From the NCBI GenBank assembly GCA_900548905.1, contig URMK01000003.1, positions 167,594-231,593 on the forward strand: a DNA stretch of 64,000 bases, given 5' to 3'. This DNA comes from an uncultured Lachnospiraceae bacterium (GTDB taxonomy: Bacteria > Bacillota > Clostridia > Lachnospirales > Lachnospiraceae). The first letter of the stretch is position 1. Each line of letters opens with the position of its first letter. The notes under the pieces are model-generated. The model searched no databases. It saw only the letters and a program-made list of their open reading frames with translations, and was not told where the DNA came from. The position numbers were made by a program, and so were the translations under genes. Positions 36,694 to 45,819 of the stretch are shown here, piece after piece.

Positions 36694-37828
36694 TTGCAAT
36701 CTCCTTTATAGCACTAACCAATGATTCAACTTCTTTTTGATTATTAAACTGTCCAATTCCAACCCTTACTGTACCCATGAACTTCTCATCCTTCATATAT
36801 TTATGAATAAATGGTGCACAATGATATCCAGTTCGCACAGCAATACCAAAATCCTCATCCAATATCATTCCAACATCTTCCGATTTCATTCCACCAAGCG
36901 CAAATGATACAATTCCGACATGTTTATCACGATTAAACGGCAGAAACATTTTCACGCCTTTAATTGTTGCAAGCTTATCAGTTAAAAATGCTGTTAACGC
37001 TTTCTCATGAGTAAAATACTCTTCTTGTTTTAAGTCTATAAGCGCTGCATTCAATCCTGCTATAGCCACAATATTTGTACTAGATGATTCATATTTACTC
37101 TCATTCCCAGATGGCATCTCTAGATTTAATGAATCACTACCTGTTCCGCCTACTACGAAAGTATTCAACTTTATTCCTGATACGTTAATAAATCCACCAA
37201 TTCCAAACGGTCCATATAACGTTTTGTGACCAGCAAACCCTATCAAATCCACATCCATCAAATCTGCTCTGACTTCAATCAGCCCCATGGATTGAGCTGT
37301 GTCTAAAACATTTATACTTCCATATTTTTTCGACTCTGAAAAAATCTCACTAACAGGAAGAATATAGCCAGTCACGTTACTAATATGTGTACAAAATACA
37401 GCTTCTGGCTTATCTTTTAAAAATTCGTAGTTCACTTTTTCAATATCAATTTCTAAATCATCGTTTAACGGAAGCTCTTTTACAACTAGATCCAATCTTT
37501 TAGAAAGGTCGTATACACTTCTAGCGACTGCATTATGCTCATATGGAGAGACATATACCACAGCCTTTTTTCTGAGATTTAACCCGTTTACAATTTGATT
37601 AATTGCAATAGTAATGGATGGAGAAAAAACAACTGCAGCTGAAACATCTACATGAACTAACTGTCTTAGTTTTGCTTTGGTATCTGTTATAAGCGCACTT
37701 GCCTCTTGTGCTAACTTGTACGATCCTCGCCCCGCATTCACAGCTCCTTCTCTATTCATTTTATCCATTGCAACATAAACACTTTCGGGTTTTGGAAATG
37801 TTGTTGCTGCATTATCTAGATAAATCAT
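36686..37828 (-). CDS. sspA: Cysteine desulfurase, SspA-like
   Basis: A 380-residue PLP-dependent cysteine desulfurase (NifS/IscS/SufS group). It has the N-terminal YLDNAATTFPKPE, the PLP-binding Asp176 and Gln179 in VLDTAQS, Lys202 in GFAGHKTLYGP, and the catalytic Cys337 in RTGYHCAPFIHKY. It should take sulfur from L-cysteine and pass it as a persulfide. Its position inside the operon, 11 bp after the large ATPase and overlapping the helicase gene, shows it is dedicated to this system rather than housekeeping Fe-S assembly. In SspABCD-type DNA phosphorothioation SspA has exactly this role. The name rests on gene company, not on a sequence search. Confidence 0.85.
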   Translation of the reverse strand: MIYLDNAATTFPKPESVYVAMDKMNREGAVNAGRGSYKLAQEASALITDTKAKLRQLVHVDVSAAVVFSPSITIAINQIVNGLNLRKKAVVYVSPYEHNAVARSVYDLSKRLDLVVKELPLNDDLEIDIEKVNYEFLKDKPEAVFCTHISNVTGYILPVSEIFSESKKYGSINVLDTAQSMGLIEVRADLMDVDLIGFAGHKTLYGPFGIGGFINVSGIKLNTFVVGGTGSDSLNLEMPSGNESKYESSSTNIVAIAGLNAALIDLKQEEYFTHEKALTAFLTDKLATIKGVKMFLPFNRDKHVGIVSFALGGMKSEDVGMILDEDFGIAVRTGYHCAPFIHKYMKDEKFMGTVRVGIGQFNNQKEVESLVSAIKEIANE

Positions 37829-37839
37829 AACACCATCCC

Positions 37840-40800
37840 TTACTTTATAATTTTTTCTATCATCTCAAGAAGTATTGAAACTCGATCGTTTACACTTAAA
37901 TCATCATACTCTTCCAATGTATCCTCGATGATATTTCTTAAAACACTTCCTGTGCTTTCATCAGCATGACTGTAGAGTCTACTTATAGTCTCTCCATTAC
38001 GTCCAGTGAAAGAAAGCTCTAATTCTCCCGATGCCGCATCGTCTCTGATTGATTCTATTTGTCTTTTAACTTCAGACAACGCGTCAGAAAATTCTTCTAG
38101 AGAACCTGTATTCCAATTTTCTATATAAACATCCGTAACCGCTTTTACCACTTTACTAGCAACATCTTGATCACTATAAACATCTAATAATTCCAGGCAA
38201 CACATAAAATTGGTCATTCTACCATCATACAGTCCCTGTTTTGAACGTTTGCTTTGATTTTCATACCATTCTTTCAATGTATGATAAAGATCCTTTTTTC
38301 CTTTACCATTCCAGATATTAAAAATCGATTCAATCGCTCTCTCTTCAACCCACATAAAATAATCATCATAATATGTTTTGCATTCATCGATTACTCTGTA
38401 TGTATCTTCAAGCGACTCCGATCCAAACTCTTCAGGAAGATTAACAAAAAGAATCTCAAATGGATTAAATTCAACCCTCTGCATCGCTTTTCTAACTGCT
38501 TTCATAGCACGCTGCATGTTATCATCGTTTACATATTGATCTAAGCTCATTGTGTTACGTGTTACCTGTGGAAGAGCTCTAAACCATCTTTGCATACAAA
38601 TTACAATATCTTTTATTCTATTTGCAGTAAGATTTCGATTATCTTCTACTTGGAAAAGAACATTCAATTCAGTAATGTACTTTTCTTTTTGCAAATCCGC
38701 TTTTGATACATAAACAGTATAATCTTCTGGCTGCTCACACATATTTACTACTATCTCAGGTGTAATTTGCATCTCCTTATTTGCAAAATACACAATAATA
38801 TCTTCTCTTCTGTTCGCAAAAACATATGCAAGATAAAATGGTAATACACCTACTCTCATACCATAAGGTTCATGGGTAAGCCTGTTTACTAAACCTTGAA
38901 GTAAGACTTTCTGATCACAACAAGAATTAACATAACTGTTTATCTCATCGAGAATATTTCGAATATCCTCTCTCACTACTCCTTCTGAAATACCCGTTAC
39001 ACAGAATAAAGACCTATATACTGTAGCTTCTTGATTAGAACCCATATAAAAATCTGGTGTATCTGTATGTTCCAAAATGGCTTGAATAATATTAATTCTC
39101 GCCTTTTTAGTTTGAGCTGTCGCAATCAAATTTCTATTTACCATTTCATTATTGATAACAGGTGTTGCAGTATATATTTTTAAACAACAGTCATTTACTG
39201 CACTCTCTTCATTTCCAGCCTTGGCATTTATTACTTTTTCACCGTCATAATACAAAACTCTTGCATCCTGATCTTCCTCATACACTGAGCTAATCATCAA
39301 TTCTAATTCCGTTGTCAAATCATCAAGCAACAATGGTAGTTCTATTTTCAAGATTTCATTGTCACTTGTAAATGCCTGATTCTCTTTCAATTCTCGGATA
39401 ATCTCATAATCCTTTAACTGTTTTTGAGCCTTTAATCCTTTCTTAGGGCAAACAACAACCAGTCTTTTATCAGCCAACCCCAAAATATGCTTCGTTACCG
39501 CTTCTTGCTTTAGACTAACAAAACTATATAAAGTTATCACCTTTCCATCTATTGTATCTTTTCCAACCAGTGTTTCTGCATTATCAATACTTAAAAAATC
39601 ATCAACATTCATATATTCATTTGTGAAATAACGAGTCATTGCTTTTAAGGTATTGTATTTTCTTGGTATAACAAAATACTTTCCTGTCACTTCTAGTAAA
39701 GCTTTCGAATAATTTACATTTTCCCCTTTTAATTCTCTCTGTCTTCTTATCTCAGCTTTTAATTCTGATCCTGCCCGAGTCTTGAAAACATATGTATCTG
39801 TCGAATTCTTTCTATAAATAAATTCCTTTGACTTTAATATGCTGATTGCTTGTTCTGGATCCGATGCATTAACACATAATTTCAAATACTTCTCTGTAGC
39901 CGGGATTTCATCTTCCTTATTTACAATAAGTACAATTGCTAATGCCTTTATTAGTTTTTTCTGATCGTCCGTTTCACATTTATCAATTGCATATTCTGCA
40001 CTTAACCAAATATTGTGAACATACTCATTTGTAACATCTTTTTTGAACAAAGCACTAAAATAATCATATATTAAATCCGCACCAATACTCCATTCTTTAT
40101 CAGATGTATGTTCTGCTACAAATCTCGCCATACTATGTGGTTCATCATTAGAAATAAAGGTAAATAAAGTTCTTTCATTTTGAGCAACCTTTTCACTTAC
40201 ATTTAATAACAAATATGCAGCAATTGGATTTAATGGATAACATCCTCTAAAAATGATATTTCTAAATTCATTTATCAAAAAATTACTTCTAAATGCAGGC
40301 AATCCAAAAAACTCGGTAAACTTTTCTTCACTCAAATATGTATCGTAGTGAGGTATATCATTTAATCTACTTTCATCCTTAACAATTGCGTTTCTAATCA
40401 ACTCGTAGTTATTCTTTGACGAAGTAATAAAATACTTTTCAATTAATCTGCCTTCAATTCCTGTAAAAGAATTAATGATATCTTGTGAAAGGTATTTTCC
40501 ATATTCTTTTATACTCTTGTGTGCAATCATAGTAAAAAAAACTTGTGCATTCTGAGAATCTGTAGATAACTCACAAAGATCCTGAAGAAGTTTCATATTG
40601 GCTCCTGTTGCAATACCATTTTGACTTTCAATAAACTTACTAAATTCATCAAATACTATATAGATACCACTATACCCGTATTCTTCTACAAGCTTTTCAC
40701 TTGTGCTTTTATACAACGGAAGCACATCCGAAACAGCCATTGGATTAAACTGACTTCCCGCTGTCACTTTTGGATATATCGACTTAAATACTTCCAAGGC

Positions 40801-41421
40801 TTCTTTTGAGCACATCTTCAAATCTGCTTTTAACCCAGACATACTCATTCCATGCTGCAGAATTTCTCTTTCAAAAATCGCATATGTTTCAAGATAATTC
40901 TGTTTCCAATCGTTAATTCGTTCTACTGCGATTGTATAATATGTGCTAGGAACTAAGTCTACTAATCCCTCTCTCTTTAATGCATCATTTAATCCATATA
41001 AAAAAGCTTGATTAAGGTTTCCAGATGTATCCGTAATAAGCACTGGTAAAAATCTGTTTTTGTTCCATACATTCCCAATAAGCTTGGATGTCTTTTCTCC
41101 AACCTCATCAACACTTCTTACATTTTCTATCAATTGAGAAATCACTTCCTCATTTTCTGAGGTTCTCTTCATTGATAAAACAGCAAGTAAAACAAGCAAC
41201 AAATGTGATTTTCCCTTCCCATAAGGACCTACTAAAAGAGTCGCTTGTTCCTTATTTTCCAGAACCGCACTTAGATAATCTCCCATAAAACTAACAGAAG
41301 ATTTTGTGGGGATATAACCGAGAACTTTTTCTGGCTTATTAAGATTTAAATACAGATTTACAGCAGTCTTAAAACTACTGTTAAATCCTACTATATCCTT
41401 TAATGAATCTATTTTTGTCAT
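37840..41421 (-). CDS. sspC: Large P-loop ATPase, SspC-like
   Basis: A 1193-residue AAA-type ATPase. Walker A is GPYGKGKSH at residues 65-73 and Walker B FDEFSKF at 257-263 (GIYIVFDEFSKFI). The G-Y-G-x-G-K-S-H form recalls the BrxC/PglY and DUF499 ATPases of BREX-like systems. The rest is helical with no nuclease motif I can name. It lies 11 bp after the DUF4007 gene and 11 bp before the desulfurase. In Ssp systems the ATPase SspC works with the DUF4007 nickase SspB; the match to SspC is by size, motif and neighbours. It is larger than many PT-system ATPases, which is worth checking. Confidence 0.72.
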   Translation of the reverse strand: MTKIDSLKDIVGFNSSFKTAVNLYLNLNKPEKVLGYIPTKSSVSFMGDYLSAVLENKEQATLLVGPYGKGKSHLLLVLLAVLSMKRTSENEEVISQLIENVRSVDEVGEKTSKLIGNVWNKNRFLPVLITDTSGNLNQAFLYGLNDALKREGLVDLVPSTYYTIAVERINDWKQNYLETYAIFEREILQHGMSMSGLKADLKMCSKEALEVFKSIYPKVTAGSQFNPMAVSDVLPLYKSTSEKLVEEYGYSGIYIVFDEFSKFIESQNGIATGANMKLLQDLCELSTDSQNAQVFFTMIAHKSIKEYGKYLSQDIINSFTGIEGRLIEKYFITSSKNNYELIRNAIVKDESRLNDIPHYDTYLSEEKFTEFFGLPAFRSNFLINEFRNIIFRGCYPLNPIAAYLLLNVSEKVAQNERTLFTFISNDEPHSMARFVAEHTSDKEWSIGADLIYDYFSALFKKDVTNEYVHNIWLSAEYAIDKCETDDQKKLIKALAIVLIVNKEDEIPATEKYLKLCVNASDPEQAISILKSKEFIYRKNSTDTYVFKTRAGSELKAEIRRQRELKGENVNYSKALLEVTGKYFVIPRKYNTLKAMTRYFTNEYMNVDDFLSIDNAETLVGKDTIDGKVITLYSFVSLKQEAVTKHILGLADKRLVVVCPKKGLKAQKQLKDYEIIRELKENQAFTSDNEILKIELPLLLDDLTTELELMISSVYEEDQDARVLYYDGEKVINAKAGNEESAVNDCCLKIYTATPVINNEMVNRNLIATAQTKKARINIIQAILEHTDTPDFYMGSNQEATVYRSLFCVTGISEGVVREDIRNILDEINSYVNSCCDQKVLLQGLVNRLTHEPYGMRVGVLPFYLAYVFANRREDIIVYFANKEMQITPEIVVNMCEQPEDYTVYVSKADLQKEKYITELNVLFQVEDNRNLTANRIKDIVICMQRWFRALPQVTRNTMSLDQYVNDDNMQRAMKAVRKAMQRVEFNPFEILFVNLPEEFGSESLEDTYRVIDECKTYYDDYFMWVEERAIESIFNIWNGKGKKDLYHTLKEWYENQSKRSKQGLYDGRMTNFMCCLELLDVYSDQDVASKVVKAVTDVYIENWNTGSLEEFSDALSEVKRQIESIRDDAASGELELSFTGRNGETISRLYSHADESTGSVLRNIIEDTLEEYDDLSVNDRVSILLEMIEKIIK

Positions 41422-41432
41422 TTCTTCACCTA

Positions 41433-42290
41433 CTAATTGTTTTTATAGAAATTGCCAATAATCCTTATTGGATCTAATTCTTTTACCGGATATATCATGT
41501 CCAATCCAGCTGTTCTATCTACTCTAATAAAACCAGACGCATCCAATTTGTCAAAATAATCATTCGCCATTACACCTGTTATGTTGTATATTTTACACAA
41601 CCCTTTTTCCCCAAAGAGTATATCTTCTATTGAAATTCCTTCTTGTCCTATCATTTTTTCAGCCAATTCATAAAGAACAATTTCTTCAGGTAATAATTTC
41701 TTACTTGGACGATTTTTGGTATATCTTCCATCAATTTTTTTAATCAATTTCAATTGAGAGAATGGTGATACGCTTTTGTCTTCAGGATCTGTTTTTTCAT
41801 TATTTTTACTATACATGCTCAATAAAACATCAATGTCATTACTTAATGATTTTTCTGAAAATTTAACTCCTATGGCGTGTTTTTTTATCTCTCGATACAG
41901 AATACTTTGAATTTCATTTTTTTCCAAATCATCAGCATCACATCTATTAAAATACATGAACCAGGCCGTGGCATCCTCCTCGTTTTTTGCAATATATGAA
42001 TGCATAAGCCATAGAGTAAATGCGTTTTCTAGATATGGATCATATTCTGCAATTAGTGTTCCCATATCTGATAATTCTGTTCCAGAGGTATTGGTCAAGC
42101 CAAATACACGCATCCAATACCGTAATGACTTAACCATGTTACTACCTATCCCAAACAAATCTGTTGCATCTTTTCTAGTAAATGCATCTGGATTTTCAGG
42201 TAATATTAAAAGTGCTTTATTAACCCAGCCTTCTCTTAATGCAAACTTCTCATGACCTTGCAGTCTTATTCTTATTTTTTCTGTAGCCAT
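41433..42290 (-). CDS. sspB: DUF4007 protein, SspB-like
   Basis: A 285-residue protein beginning MATEKIRIRLQGHEKFALRE, the DUF4007 signature (GHExFxxRxGW, here GHEKFALREGWVNKAL). The N-terminal third looks like a winged-helix DNA-binding unit (TRKDATDLFGIGSNMVKSLR). DUF4007 is, to my knowledge, the domain of the SspB protein that nicks DNA during phosphorothioation. The gene starts one base after the SspD-like stop, so the two are tightly coupled. I cannot see which residues form a nicking centre. Confidence 0.82.
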   Translation of the reverse strand: MATEKIRIRLQGHEKFALREGWVNKALLILPENPDAFTRKDATDLFGIGSNMVKSLRYWMRVFGLTNTSGTELSDMGTLIAEYDPYLENAFTLWLMHSYIAKNEEDATAWFMYFNRCDADDLEKNEIQSILYREIKKHAIGVKFSEKSLSNDIDVLLSMYSKNNEKTDPEDKSVSPFSQLKLIKKIDGRYTKNRPSKKLLPEEIVLYELAEKMIGQEGISIEDILFGEKGLCKIYNITGVMANDYFDKLDASGFIRVDRTAGLDMIYPVKELDPIRIIGNFYKNN

Positions 42291-42291
42291 A

Positions 42292-44022
42292 CTACGTCCT
42301 CTTTATACATAATACTTTTCTCATATAACATCCCGCATTAAAGTGTCCGACACATTCCGTGCATCTCCTACATTTCTCATCGCTTATGTTATATTTTATT
42401 TTTCCTGTTCCATCATCTTTAACTCTTATTGCATCATATTTACATACACTTTCGCATGCTTTGCAACCTAGACACATTTGATATTTAGTTAACTGACACT
42501 GAATTTTACCTTCAGCTCCAGAAAGTGTTTTCGCCTTTGCAATATGAACATCCTTGATTATTACTTTTAAATTTAAACTACCTATACGTCCTTGTAAGAT
42601 TAAAACAACCTTACCTGCTTTATTCATTACATAAACTTCACCCAGACGTTTGTTTCCTAATTCCTTATTAATGTAACCAAACGGTTTAAATAATTCATAT
42701 AATTCTTCTGTAATTGGTCTTTGAAGTTCATAATTAAATGAGTTTTCAGCCATTGCACATGGTTCGAATGCAACTACAGAACTTTGAGCTGCCGCCAAAC
42801 CATTTCCACCTTGTCTAGCTTTCCATCCACCGTCATTAATGTATTCTTCTGGGTCAGGTTTTCCAATCTGCTTTGCAAAATCAACCAACAGCTCATGCCA
42901 ATGTAAATACTGATCATACATATGAACTTTTGCTAGAAACTCCGACCAACCACCATTATTTGGACAACACCAACAACCAACTCTTGTCCAACCTAACCGA
43001 TACGCATAGTTAAAATCAATTCCAGTTGTCAAAATATAAAGCCAAACATCATAATCTATCCAGTCTATGATAGGTGAAGCAACTGTCTGCTTTGAAATCT
43101 TAGGGCTTTCACTTTCTCTCTCATACTTGCTTCTGCTCGCGGACTCGTTGCGACGTATTCCTTGAAAACTCAATATGTTATTCTTATCTCTAAACGCAGA
43201 TGCTATTGTCTTCTGAATAGCTCCTGTCTTAAAAACAGTACAACACCATCTCATAACCCTACTCGGAGGACCAACTATCTCGCAAAGTTCCTCGAAATTC
43301 TTTTCACGATTTTTCGCAGTAAGTACCCTTACTCCTTGAGACTCTTCGTTTTTATTAAATCGCTTTTTATACTCCAATGTATAAGGAAACTCCAGTGTTG
43401 TATCTCCAAAAACATGAAGAACTTTATTTGTCCCTAATGCCCGATTAACAATATGTGAAGTCACTGTAGAATCTTTGCCTCCACTAAAAGACACCATCAT
43501 ATCCTCAATTTTATATTTATCTCGATACTCCTGAACAAATCGAACAGCTTCTTCCGTTATATAGTTGTATCTATCAGCATTTCCTTCAACAAATCTCTCA
43601 ATGTATTGATTAAAAAAGCTGTAATCAATTTCTTCTACGAAACTCTCATACTTTTCTTTCAGTTCCCTTATTTCTTCTATCGGAAGATTGTTTAATTCTG
43701 TTACTGCTAGTTTCACTTTCTTTCCATTTACTATATATGTTCCACTTCCAAACCAAACTGATTCTTCTTGCAATTCTTTTGGATTGTCTTTAAGAATTAA
43801 AGAAATCAGCACATTTTCCTCAGGAAAAACAGGTCTTACGTCAGTTGCAATATAGTGTCCGTCATTTCCACACAAAGGACATGAACTCTCAAAAATAGGA
43901 ACATTGCATTCTTCGCACCAATAGATTGTCGATGACATCTCAGTTTTGCATCCACAATTTGGCTTTATACATTTTTCGCCATTTATCGGCACCCTGCACT
44001 TAGGGCATATTCTCTCTATCAT
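42292..44022 (-). CDS. sspD: PAPS reductase-like PP-loop protein with zinc ribbons and ferredoxin tail, SspD-like
   Basis: A 576-residue protein with three parts. Residues 1-60 carry two zinc-ribbon-like Cys sets (C6/C9/C18/C23/C25 and C36/C39/C48/C51). Residues 165-400 are an ATP-pyrophosphatase/PAPS reductase domain: PP-loop SGGKDST (180-186), RWCC (258-261) and GCWCCPN (349-355), the Cys pairs typical of DndC/SspD Fe-S binding. Residues 515-566 are a two-cluster ferredoxin-like tail (CLGCKACESVC, then C551/C554/C557/C565). It should activate the DNA backbone for sulfur transfer using ATP and electrons. It is the first enzyme gene of the operon, 15 bp after the XRE regulator. Confidence 0.85.
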   Translation of the reverse strand: MIERICPKCRVPINGEKCIKPNCGCKTEMSSTIYWCEECNVPIFESSCPLCGNDGHYIATDVRPVFPEENVLISLILKDNPKELQEESVWFGSGTYIVNGKKVKLAVTELNNLPIEEIRELKEKYESFVEEIDYSFFNQYIERFVEGNADRYNYITEEAVRFVQEYRDKYKIEDMMVSFSGGKDSTVTSHIVNRALGTNKVLHVFGDTTLEFPYTLEYKKRFNKNEESQGVRVLTAKNREKNFEELCEIVGPPSRVMRWCCTVFKTGAIQKTIASAFRDKNNILSFQGIRRNESASRSKYERESESPKISKQTVASPIIDWIDYDVWLYILTTGIDFNYAYRLGWTRVGCWCCPNNGGWSEFLAKVHMYDQYLHWHELLVDFAKQIGKPDPEEYINDGGWKARQGGNGLAAAQSSVVAFEPCAMAENSFNYELQRPITEELYELFKPFGYINKELGNKRLGEVYVMNKAGKVVLILQGRIGSLNLKVIIKDVHIAKAKTLSGAEGKIQCQLTKYQMCLGCKACESVCKYDAIRVKDDGTGKIKYNISDEKCRRCTECVGHFNAGCYMRKVLCIKRT

Positions 44023-44037
44023 ATATTCTCCAGTCTA

Positions 44038-44244
44038 CTATTCTATCTTTACTGCATCGCAAACATCACCAATATTGCATTCAAAATACTCACAAATTCT
44101 TAAAATGACAGACATAGATACTTCTTGTCCTTTATTTAATTTAGTCATCGTACCTGTTGCAATTTGAATTTTTTCTCTAAACTCCTGCTTTGTCATTTCT
44201 TGCTCAGCTAACATTATCCATAATTTTCTATAACTTATTTTCAT
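44038..44244 (-). CDS. XRE-family (Cro/C1-type) helix-turn-helix regulator
   Basis: A 68-residue DNA-binding protein with the HTH_XRE/HTH_26 fold: WIMLAEQEMTKQEFREKIQI, then TMTKLNKGQEVSMSVILRIC. It is the first gene of the island, 15 bp before the SspD-like gene, and probably represses its own operon. Similar small XRE proteins control many restriction systems so that expression is held in check. A palindromic site lies between its start and the -10 box. Confidence 0.9.
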   Translation of the reverse strand: MKISYRKLWIMLAEQEMTKQEFREKIQIATGTMTKLNKGQEVSMSVILRICEYFECNIGDVCDAVKIE

Positions 44245-44259
44245 TCCAAATCCTCATCC

Positions 44260-44298
44260 GTATAATCAAGTTAATACAATAACTCATTCAACATTATA
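44260..44298 (-). promoter_or_regulatory. Promoter and candidate operator of the Ssp-like operon
   Basis: On the minus strand an extended -10 (TGATATAAT; TATAAT at 44293-44298) lies about 50 bases before the regulator start; no strong -35 is seen, which an extended -10 can tolerate. The 18-bp imperfect palindrome GTATTAACTTGATTATAC (44260-44277) lies just after the expected start of transcription and would suit the XRE protein as autorepressor. Confidence 0.5.
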
Positions 44299-44939
44299 TC
44301 ACAAACATATATTTTTTCATTAATAACTCAAAAAAAATTCAAGTTCTTGCGATTTAGATTCAATTGGGTGAAGATATTGACCATAAAGTGAACTTTTAAA
44401 AAATCAAAAAATATGAACCCAATATTAAACATCACAACTTATAACTGTTAACAATCCCATTCCCTTTACCGTCTCATCAATACATTTAATACTTCACCTT
44501 ATTTTCTCTTACTACAAACAAAAAGGAATCAAGATAATTCTTCACCCTCTTGATTCCAATGTTATAATATTAATTGTACCATAAACAGTACACTAGGTTT
44601 CAAGCACTTTACCTTTACTATATGTGCTGCTGACTCTCCATAGAGTATGATGTATTTTCCCTACAAATTTTTTGTATCAAATCAAAATTCCATTTTTGAA
44701 AGGCCATAATTGATCTCATCACTTAACTTGTTCAATTTAAGTATTATATCTCGTCCTGTTCCATCAAGTATTTTTACCTTTCTATCAAAACATGCATTTC
44801 TATTTATGCAAAACCTATTAATCTCCGTCCAATTCCATCTGGGAACTTTTTATAGTCTTTATATCATCATCACTAAAATAATGTTCAATACAGATTTCCT
44901 GATTGTTCTTCCTTATTTTAGGGATTGGCAATACAAATG
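44299..44939. other. Non-coding stretch right of the Ssp-like operon
   Basis: About 640 bp, very AT-rich. No supported gene. A minus-strand frame around 44860-44935 reads KIRKNNQEICIEHYFSDDD and may be the end of a lost nuclease or ligase gene, but it is too short to assign. Confidence 0.35.
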
Positions 44940-45115
44940 AATATACTTGTATGCACATTCACACCGTACTTGTCTTTGACATACTCCTTAATCCTCTGAT
45001 AGGTAGCCTTTTCCTCTTCATTTGACCATTGTCTTCATGCTGTACAGAATTTTTCTTTAGGTCAATCAATACAAAGCACTTTAAGATTCTATGATAAAAT
45101 ACCTTCTTTATCTCG
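44940..45115 (-). pseudogene. Relics of a DUF1016 (YhcG) nuclease gene and an RlmD-like tail
   Basis: On the minus strand, VFYHRILKCFVLIDLKKN (about 45115-45055) is the conserved core of DUF1016/YhcG PD-(D/E)xK nucleases, in which the ...LIDLK holds active-site residues. A few bases on, in another frame, ATYQRIKEYVKDKYGVNVHT matches the tail seen in Lachnospiraceae RlmD-like methyltransferases. Neither has a full gene, start or stop in place. Both are decayed fragments. Confidence 0.55.
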
Positions 45116-45264
45116 GCTAACAGCCAAGCGCAAAAAAAGTGAAGCTTCCATTTGTCAGGGTAGAGTTCTTACATCCGACTTTTTGTTTTACTATCTCTTT
45201 TTCATAAAAACTGCGTTCTAACTCATCATCAATCTTAATTAATTCACATATATGTGCCAACTCA

Positions 45265-45289
45265 ATTTGTCAGACACTGTCTGACAAAT
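45265..45289. repeat. Perfect 12-bp palindrome around one central base
   Basis: ATTTGTCAGACA, C, TGTCTGACAAAT. It could be an operator or a small hairpin and overlaps the end of a relic frame. No intact gene is directly controlled by it. Confidence 0.6.
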
Positions 45290-45382
45290 CGGATAGCACA
45301 ACTAAAACTTTCTCATTATTTTTCAGATTCGGACGACTATAACCTTTGCCAAGACGCAAAGTCAATTCATATAATAACATTA

Positions 45383-45740
45383 TTAGCATCTTGCTTCCAT
45401 ATTCTGCTCTGATTGTATCATCTGGAAATATTTCAGAGCATCCACAATCGCATTTCTTTTTTCTGGAGGACAATTTGGTACTTTTGCATTATCCTTTTTT
45501 GATATGTTGTAGTTCACCCGTTCTATAATTCCATATTCCTGTTTTATCTGTGCTATATATAAGTTACTAACATGCAAATCATATCTGTTCTTTACAAATT
45601 ATCTTATTTCTTCATAGGTTGCCTTACTTTCCGTACTGGTTATGTCTAATTCAGACATATCAAGATTTACTTCTATTACAGCATCTGGAGTTTTTCGGGA
45701 CAATAAGCAAATGGTTTCTGTATGTGGTGAGTGGATAATA
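45383..45740 (-). pseudogene. Relic of an RlmD-like methyltransferase C-terminal tail
   Basis: Frames on the minus strand read ETICLLSRKTPDAVIEVN, SELDITSTESKATYEEIR, a stop, then DLHVSNLYIAQIKQEYGIIE and PNCPPEKRNAIVDALKYFQM. Together they match the C-terminal tail of 23S rRNA uracil methyltransferase (RlmD/RumA)-like proteins that I associate with Lachnospiraceae. A nonsense codon interrupts it and the catalytic part is absent, so it is a remnant. The identification is from memory. Confidence 0.55.
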
Positions 45741-45819
45741 ATGATGTCTGAAAGGCGTGGCTCATCCCTGGCGGAATTTCGCTTGTCTAATTTATTAACT
45801 CGTGAATAATATCATCTTT

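Noticed and set aside
32238..44244. BREX or DISARM system
   Set aside because: The large ATPase resembles BrxC, but there is no PglX/methylase, PglZ or BrxL, and the sulfur-chemistry genes point to phosphorothioation instead.
45270..45473. Small minus-strand frame with CDCGCSEIF
   Set aside because: It is another-frame reading of the RlmD-tail relic region and ends in the palindrome; not a real gene.
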